This document shows, piece after piece, positions 6,058 to 8,751 of a stretch of 8,751 bases of DNA. This DNA comes from Nitrospina sp. (GTDB lineage Bacteria; Nitrospinota; Nitrospinia; Nitrospinales; Nitrospinaceae). A program made the translations under genes and the position numbers. The notes beneath the pieces were generated by a model. The model was not told where the DNA came from. It saw only the letters and a list, made by a program, of their open reading frames with translations, and did no database searches. The DNA lies in assembly GCA_004357365.1 (NCBI GenBank), contig SMVT01000144.1, positions 1 to 8,751 of the forward strand, in the 5' to 3' direction. The number at the start of each line of letters is the position of its first letter. The stretch's first letter is position 1.

Positions 6058-6563
6058 TGGATGAATTCCCAGACTTCCCGGGGATGTTCGCGGAGGTCTT
6101 CGATGTTGTCCCATACCGCACGGATCATCCCGGTTTTGTCGATCACAAACGTGGTCCGGTGAATGCGCTTGACCATCTGCCCCATATCGTCCACTTCTTT
6201 GACCACGCCATACAGGTCGGTCATTTTTTTATGTTCATCAGCCAGCAGGGTAAACCCAAGTTGATAGATTTCGATGAATTGACGGTGGGCTTGCACACCG
6301 TTCCAGCTGATTCCAAAGAGTTCGACCTCCTTGGTACGGAACTTGCGGTTCCATTCGTTGAAACAGACCATCTCCCGGGTGTCTTCCGGGGTGGAGTCAA
6401 ACAGGTAAAAGGCGAGGATGACCCAATTTTTACCTTCATAATCTTTGAGTTTGATGGTCACCCCTTCTTCAGCGGAGGGGCTGGTGGCCCCGGCCTTGTA
6501 ACCATACACCGCGGGCAGTTCAAAATTGGGCGCACGGTCACCCACTTCCAGTTTGTCAGCCAT
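6036..6563 (-). CDS. Peroxiredoxin-fold (AhpC/TSA) protein lacking the peroxidatic cysteine
   Basis: This 175-residue cytosolic protein has the AhpC/TSA layout: VGDRAPNFELP at residues 7-17, a FY-x-F-x-S-T-P loop at 52-59, GISWNGVQAHRQF, then LLADEHKKMTDLYGV and TFVIDKTGMIRAVW. Active peroxiredoxins have a cysteine in the P-x-x-C-T-x-E context of that loop. Here the matching residues are S57-T58-P59-E60-D61-T62, with GAC for D61. The only cysteine in the protein is C67, six residues later. Peroxidase activity by the usual mechanism is therefore not expected; a binding, chaperone-like or noncanonical C67 role is possible. The start ATG (6561-6563) has AGAAGG 4 nt upstream. It is the last gene of a series with bolA and the glutaredoxin (38-nt gap), which suggests a shared job. 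Confidence 0.85.
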   Translation of the reverse strand: MADKLEVGDRAPNFELPAVYGYKAGATSPSAEEGVTIKLKDYEGKNWVILAFYLFDSTPEDTREMVCFNEWNRKFRTKEVELFGISWNGVQAHRQFIEIYQLGFTLLADEHKKMTDLYGVVKEVDDMGQMVKRIHRTTFVIDKTGMIRAVWDNIEDLREHPREVWEFIQKEKGGK

Positions 6564-6601
6564 AAAACCTTCTTTGCAAGAGATTAAAAAGGAGGGTCGC
6601 C

Positions 6602-6925
6602 TTACGCGTCGCCGAAAGCTTTTTTCAGCAAGGGCTCGACCTCTCCCTTGGCTTCCATTTCATCGAGGATATCGGTATCGCCGTAAAAATCCCCGTTGAT
6701 GAATACTTTCGGAAGCGTCGGCCAGTTGGTCATCTTGCTGAGCGCTTCTCTCTTGGGCATGTTTTCGAGCATATTGACAACCTCGAACGGATACCCGTAT
6801 TTGTTGAAAAACTGTATGGTCTCACTCGTGAAACCGCATTGCGGGGCGGCTTTGGTGCCTTTTCCATAAATGATAATTTTATGCTCGGTAATTTCACTTT
6901 TGATTTCGTCTTCAATAGCAGACAT
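6602..6925 (-). CDS. grxD: Monothiol glutaredoxin (Grx4/GrxD family) with a CGFT active site
   Basis: This 107-residue protein is the normal length for single-domain monothiol glutaredoxins, which bind a [2Fe-2S] cluster with glutathione and pass it on or work with BolA. Features seen are IIIYGKGT at about 17-24, PQCGFT at 28-33 with the only cysteine, C30, and the WPTLPKVFINGDFYGDTDI segment that forms the glutathione site. Two departures from the family stand out: CGFT instead of the near-invariant CGFS, and GDTDI where GG[CS]DI is usual. The start was set at ATG 6923-6925 because AAGGAG (6932-6937) lies 6 nt upstream and the family N-terminus begins there; the frame is open further upstream. 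It lies 46 nt after bolA and 38 nt before the peroxiredoxin-like gene. Confidence 0.92.
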   Translation of the reverse strand: MSAIEDEIKSEITEHKIIIYGKGTKAAPQCGFTSETIQFFNKYGYPFEVVNMLENMPKREALSKMTNWPTLPKVFINGDFYGDTDILDEMEAKGEVEPLLKKAFGDA

Positions 6926-6931
6926 TGGCAA

Positions 6932-6937
6932 CTCCTT
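6932..6937 (-). promoter_or_regulatory. Shine-Dalgarno site deciding the glutaredoxin start
   Basis: The minus strand reads AAGGAG, 6 nt before the ATG at 6923-6925. This settles the start against an upstream in-frame ATG at 7004-7006, which would overlap bolA. In the same bolA-grx gap, a small palindrome ATGGT-aa-ACCAT lies at 6946-6957. Confidence 0.85.
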
Positions 6938-6971
6938 AACAAAACATGGTAAACCATTTAGGTTATTATTT

Positions 6972-7205
6972 TTATGCGGGGACGTCTGTTTTGATTTCCG
7001 CCGCATGGATTCGTCCGTCTTTCATGGCATCGTTCAGGCAACCCTGAACCAATCGGTGGCGCTCCATGACGTTCTTCCCTTCAAACTCTTTGGAAACCAC
7101 ATGGATGATAAAATGGTCGCTCACCCCCGTTTTATCCATCGCGTTGACTTCCGCGTCGGGAATTTGCGCTTTCACCAAGTCAATCAAATCCGGAATTCTG
7201 ATCAT
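6972..7205 (-). CDS. bolA: BolA/IbaG family protein
   Basis: This 77-residue protein shows the whole BolA signature in order: P-DAEV near residue 18, G-x-S-D-H-F-I-I-H-V-V-S, F-E-G-K, ERHRLVQGCLNDAM, GRIHAAEIKTDVP. BolA proteins pair with monothiol glutaredoxins and bind a shared [2Fe-2S] cluster; conserved histidines and sometimes a cysteine act as ligands. The short form ending soon after IHAxxIKxxxP resembles the IbaG/BolA2 branch more than E. coli BolA itself. The start ATG (7203-7205) has AAGGG 6 nt upstream. It is the first gene of the bolA-grx-peroxiredoxin series and is divergent from the A-type Fe-S carrier, with which it shares the control region 7206-7489. Confidence 0.9.
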   Translation of the reverse strand: MIRIPDLIDLVKAQIPDAEVNAMDKTGVSDHFIIHVVSKEFEGKNVMERHRLVQGCLNDAMKDGRIHAAEIKTDVPA

Positions 7206-7223
7206 TCACTACCCTTTCTTTCC

Positions 7224-7272
7224 AAAGGTTTTATTCAAACCTTTAAGATTCAGGCGATCCCGAAAGGTTTTA
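7224..7272. repeat. AAAGGTTTTA boxes: an inverted and a direct repeat between bolA and the Fe-S carrier
   Basis: AAAGGTTT (7224-7231) and AAACCTTT (7237-7244) form an 8-bp perfect inverted repeat around a 5-nt centre. The decamer AAAGGTTTTA occurs at 7224-7233 and again at 7263-7272, ending just before the -35 of the carrier's distal promoter. These could be regulator sites or, in the bolA leader, an RNA hairpin. They do not match a regulator site that I recognise. Confidence 0.55.
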
Positions 7273-7279
7273 ACTTTTT

Positions 7280-7308
7280 TTGACTCTCCTAAGAATATAT
7301 CATAAAAT
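7280..7308 (+). promoter_or_regulatory. Distal sigma70 promoter (P1) toward the Fe-S carrier
   Basis: TTGACT (7280-7285), a 17-nt spacer and TAAAAT (7303-7308) give a strong match to the sigma70 consensus. The start would be near 7315, leaving a leader of about 175 nt before the carrier gene. The AAAGGTTTTA box ends 7 nt upstream of the -35. Confidence 0.6.
7294..7302 (-). promoter_or_regulatory. Possible extended -10 of the bolA operon, overlapping P1
   Basis: The minus strand reads TGATATATT, a TGnTATATT extended -10, which would start transcription about 80 nt before the bolA ATG. It lies in the spacer of the plus-strand P1 promoter, so the two could not be used at once. No good -35 is visible. 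Confidence 0.35.
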
Positions 7309-7393
7309 CCAATGGGGCAGGTCTTTTTTAAACCCATGTTTTTCAATAAGTTAGAAGAATGCCCGGCGGCGCGGAATCGGGCGCCTGGTTGGT

Positions 7394-7423
7394 TTGACGG
7401 ACTCTGAAAATTTGCGGTATAAT
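7394..7423 (+). promoter_or_regulatory. Proximal sigma70 promoter (P2) of the Fe-S carrier
   Basis: TTGACG (7394-7399), an 18-nt spacer and a perfect TATAAT (7418-7423). The start would be near 7430, giving a leader of about 60 nt. Between P1 and P2 a GC-rich stretch (7361-7385) can form weak alternative hairpins, GGCGC/GCGCC or GCCCG/CGGGC. Confidence 0.7.
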
Positions 7424-7489
7424 ATTGAAACCAAAAGGCCATTTCGGTATCTAATAAACAGTTCAACCTTTTTTTGCAGGGAGCCTTCA

Positions 7490-7831
7490 ATGCCCGATAC
7501 TCAAGAATTCGTTTCCATCACCCCCCTCGCCTCGGAGGAAGTAAAAAAACTCATTGCGCAGGAAAACAAACCCGGCGTTGGTTTGCGCCTCGGCGTCAAG
7601 GGCGGCGGCTGTTCCGGTCTCTCTTACGACCTCGGTTTCTCCCCGAAAGAGGAGAGCGATACCGTGATCAAGCACACGGGATTCCAGGTGTTCATGGACC
7701 CCAAAAGCCTGATTTACTTAAAGGGGATGCAGTTGGATTTCCAGGGTGGACTGCAGGGCAAGGGGTTTGTGTTCGTCAACCCCAACGCCAAATCCACCTG
7801 CGGTTGCGGTGAATCGTTTTCTCTCACCTGA
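7490..7831 (+). CDS. A-type iron-sulfur carrier (IscA/ErpA/SufA family)
   Basis: This 113-residue cytosolic protein carries or delivers Fe-S clusters to target enzymes. The three conserved cysteines are present: C41 in GGGCSGLSY, and C104 and C106 in the C-terminal STCGCGESF. The length and the NPNAKSTCGCG ending are typical. Sequence alone does not settle whether this is the IscA, SufA or ErpA type: the LRLGVKGGGCSG segment leans towards IscA-like carriers, the NPNAKSTCGCG segment towards ErpA. The start was set at ATG 7490 because AGGGAG (7478-7483) lies 6 nt upstream; an in-frame ATG further up at 7394 falls in the promoter. It is divergent from bolA and followed by ygfZ, so the whole block concerns Fe-S proteins. 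No other Fe-S assembly gene (IscS, IscU, SufBCD) is in the window. Confidence 0.93.
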   Translation: MPDTQEFVSITPLASEEVKKLIAQENKPGVGLRLGVKGGGCSGLSYDLGFSPKEESDTVIKHTGFQVFMDPKSLIYLKGMQLDFQGGLQGKGFVFVNPNAKSTCGCGESFSLT

Positions 7832-7927
7832 CCCGCGTGACGCCTGCTCGGCGCAGGGCCAATTTCGCCGGAACGTTAAGACGCAAATGATACGTTGCTT
7901 TCGCCGCTCAGGGTTTTAAAAATTCCT

Positions 7928-7953
7928 CCGGGCGTTGCCCGGCCAGCTTGGCC
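7928..7953 (+). other. Two tandem perfect hairpins upstream of the terminator (structured RNA candidate)
   Basis: CCGGGC-GTT-GCCCGG (7928-7942) is followed immediately, sharing two G residues, by GGCCA-GCT-TGGCC (7941-7953). Together with the terminator hairpin 8 nt later, three stems are packed into about 60 nt. A weak promoter-like pair, TTGCTT (7895-7900) and TAAAAA (7917-7922), lies just before. This could be a small RNA, a leader of ygfZ or a structured 3' end of the carrier mRNA. No known RNA family was recognised. Confidence 0.4.
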
Positions 7954-7960
7954 CCATTTC

Positions 7961-7993
7961 AGCGCATCGGGTGATTTGCCGATGCGCTTTTTT
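7961..7993 (+). terminator. Strong intrinsic terminator between the Fe-S carrier and ygfZ
   Basis: AGCGCATCGG (7961-7970), an 8-nt loop and CCGATGCGCT (7979-7988) form a perfect 10-bp stem, followed by six T (7988-7993, the first within the stem) and then ATTT. It is 129 nt after the carrier stop and 48 nt before the ygfZ ATG. It should end most transcripts from the carrier promoters, so ygfZ needs read-through or its own promoter. Confidence 0.85.
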
Positions 7994-8040
7994 ATTTGAT
8001 GAACCGGGGGGCTCTCCCCTCTTTCAATGGCAAATCGTCT

Positions 8041-8751
8041 ATGGCCGTGACCACTCTCACAGAAGAACACCAGCAGGCCCGCGAGGGTTGCGTCTACTTT
8101 ATTCTGGACGACTGGTGCCTGCTGGCAGCCACCGGCAAGGACACCTTTTCATTTCTGCAAAGCCAAACCACCAATGAGGTGGTAAACCTGGCCGTCGGCG
8201 CCGGCCTGGGCAACGCGCTGGTCGACCGCAAAGCGCGCCTGCTGTGCAATTTTTCCCTGCACAAAACCTCGGACACCACGGCGCTGATCCTTATTGAAGC
8301 CCACCAGCGGGATACGCTGATCCATCAATTGAAGGAATATCAATTCCGCGAGGATATTTCCTGGAACACTGAGGTGCCTTTTAATTTCCTGGTGGCCCTG
8401 CAGGGACCGAAAAGTCCCGTCCTGCTGGAGCGCCTGACCGAATCGGGCCCGGGCCTCCACAACACCAATGACGTGTTCACCGCGAACATCGCCGGACACG
8501 AAACTCAAGTGATCTGCAAAAGCCTGACCGGTGAAGAAGGTTATGTCCTGGCGTGTGCCGAAACGCATCAATCCGATTTGATCCAGGCGATTCAGAAAGC
8601 AGGGGAATCGGTGGGAATTATCCCGATCGGCGCGGAAACCCGCGATACTTTGAGAATCGAAGCGGGGATTCCGGTTTACAGCCGCGACATGGATAAAAGC
8701 CACATCCTTCCGGAAACGGGGCTGGAGCACAGTTCGGTCAGTTACAACAAG
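8041..8751 (+). CDS. ygfZ: YgfZ/GcvT-domain folate-binding protein, 5' part (C-terminus outside window)
   Basis: The frame is open for 237 codons to the window end with no stop. It matches the YgfZ branch of the GcvT (aminomethyltransferase) fold: LDDWCLLAATGKDTFSFLQ at about 22-40, VDRKARLL, LVALQGPKSPVLLERL at 117-132, TGEEGYVLAC at about 163-172, and IPIGAETRDTLRIEAGIP at 194-211. The window stops after SVSYNK, right where the family signature K-G-C-x-x-G-Q-E would begin. In E. coli YgfZ uses folate and supports Fe-S enzymes such as MiaB. The start at 8041 is chosen because MAVTTLTEEH leads into the conserved domain; there is no ribosome site, and an in-frame ATG at 7999 (14 residues longer) lies just after the terminator T-tract and also has none. 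Confidence 0.88.
   Translation, partial: MAVTTLTEEHQQAREGCVYFILDDWCLLAATGKDTFSFLQSQTTNEVVNLAVGAGLGNALVDRKARLLCNFSLHKTSDTTALILIEAHQRDTLIHQLKEYQFREDISWNTEVPFNFLVALQGPKSPVLLERLTESGPGLHNTNDVFTANIAGHETQVICKSLTGEEGYVLACAETHQSDLIQAIQKAGESVGIIPIGAETRDTLRIEAGIPVYSRDMDKSHILPETGLEHSSVSYNK

Noticed and set aside
6946..6957. ATGGT-aa-ACCAT palindrome between bolA and the glutaredoxin gene as an operator
   Set aside because: Only 5 bp per arm with a 2-nt centre, inside an operon; likely chance, and I know no matching regulator.
7312..7407. A 31-codon open frame on the plus strand between the two carrier promoters
   Set aside because: No ribosome site, its ATG lies at or before the expected P1 start, and it overlaps the P2 -35. 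The peptide has no recognisable feature.
8149..8730. Long minus-strand open frame opposite ygfZ (193 codons)
   Set aside because: It is antisense to a clearly conserved gene and encodes no recognisable domain; it is a frame shadow in moderately GC-rich DNA.

Overview
The window is an ordinary-density bacterial chromosome segment with twelve protein genes; the first and last run off the ends. The gene set points to a Gram-negative bacterium: a BolA/monothiol glutaredoxin pair, an A-type Fe-S carrier, YgfZ, a PlsC acyltransferase and an exported S1/P1 nuclease. GC looks moderate, slightly above half. I cannot name the lineage from sequence alone. A Nitrospinota-like or deltaproteobacterial-like genome is a guess, not a result.

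Layout. On the minus strand, 1-413 is the start of an MgtC/SapB membrane protein and 586-1383 is a DUF2797 zinc-cysteine protein. The space between them is filled by a small non-coding element with 12-bp terminal inverted repeats (434-572). Also on the minus strand, 2825-3496 and 1531-2781 form a phosphate uptake pair: a DUF47/PhoU-like accessory protein followed by a PiT permease that starts with TTG. Next, 4428-5216 (exported S1/P1 nuclease) and 3691-4407 (metallo-beta-lactamase-fold hydrolase) are 20 nt apart and probably form an operon. Divergent from them, 5252-6016 on the plus strand is a PlsC-type acyltransferase with its own terminator, which overlaps the end of the next, convergent gene.

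The right third is an iron-sulfur/thiol-redox neighbourhood. The minus-strand series bolA (6972-7205), monothiol glutaredoxin (6602-6925) and a peroxiredoxin-fold protein (6036-6563) faces away from a plus-strand A-type Fe-S carrier (7490-7831), which is followed by ygfZ (8041 to beyond the window). The divergent gap holds two good sigma70-type promoters for the carrier, a possible overlapping bolA promoter and repeated AAAGGTTTTA boxes. BolA and monothiol glutaredoxins are known to form a [2Fe-2S] complex, A-type carriers deliver clusters, and YgfZ supports certain Fe-S enzymes, so the genes plausibly serve one process. Two members are atypical: the glutaredoxin has CGFT where the family has CGFS, and the peroxiredoxin-like protein has aspartate where the peroxidatic cysteine should be.

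The points most worth following are the element inserted between the DUF2797 and mgtC genes (removing it restores a 26-nt operon gap), the cysteine-less peroxiredoxin tied to bolA-grx, and the run of hairpins ending in a strong terminator just before ygfZ. I saw no tRNA, rRNA, CRISPR array, transposase gene or phage gene.
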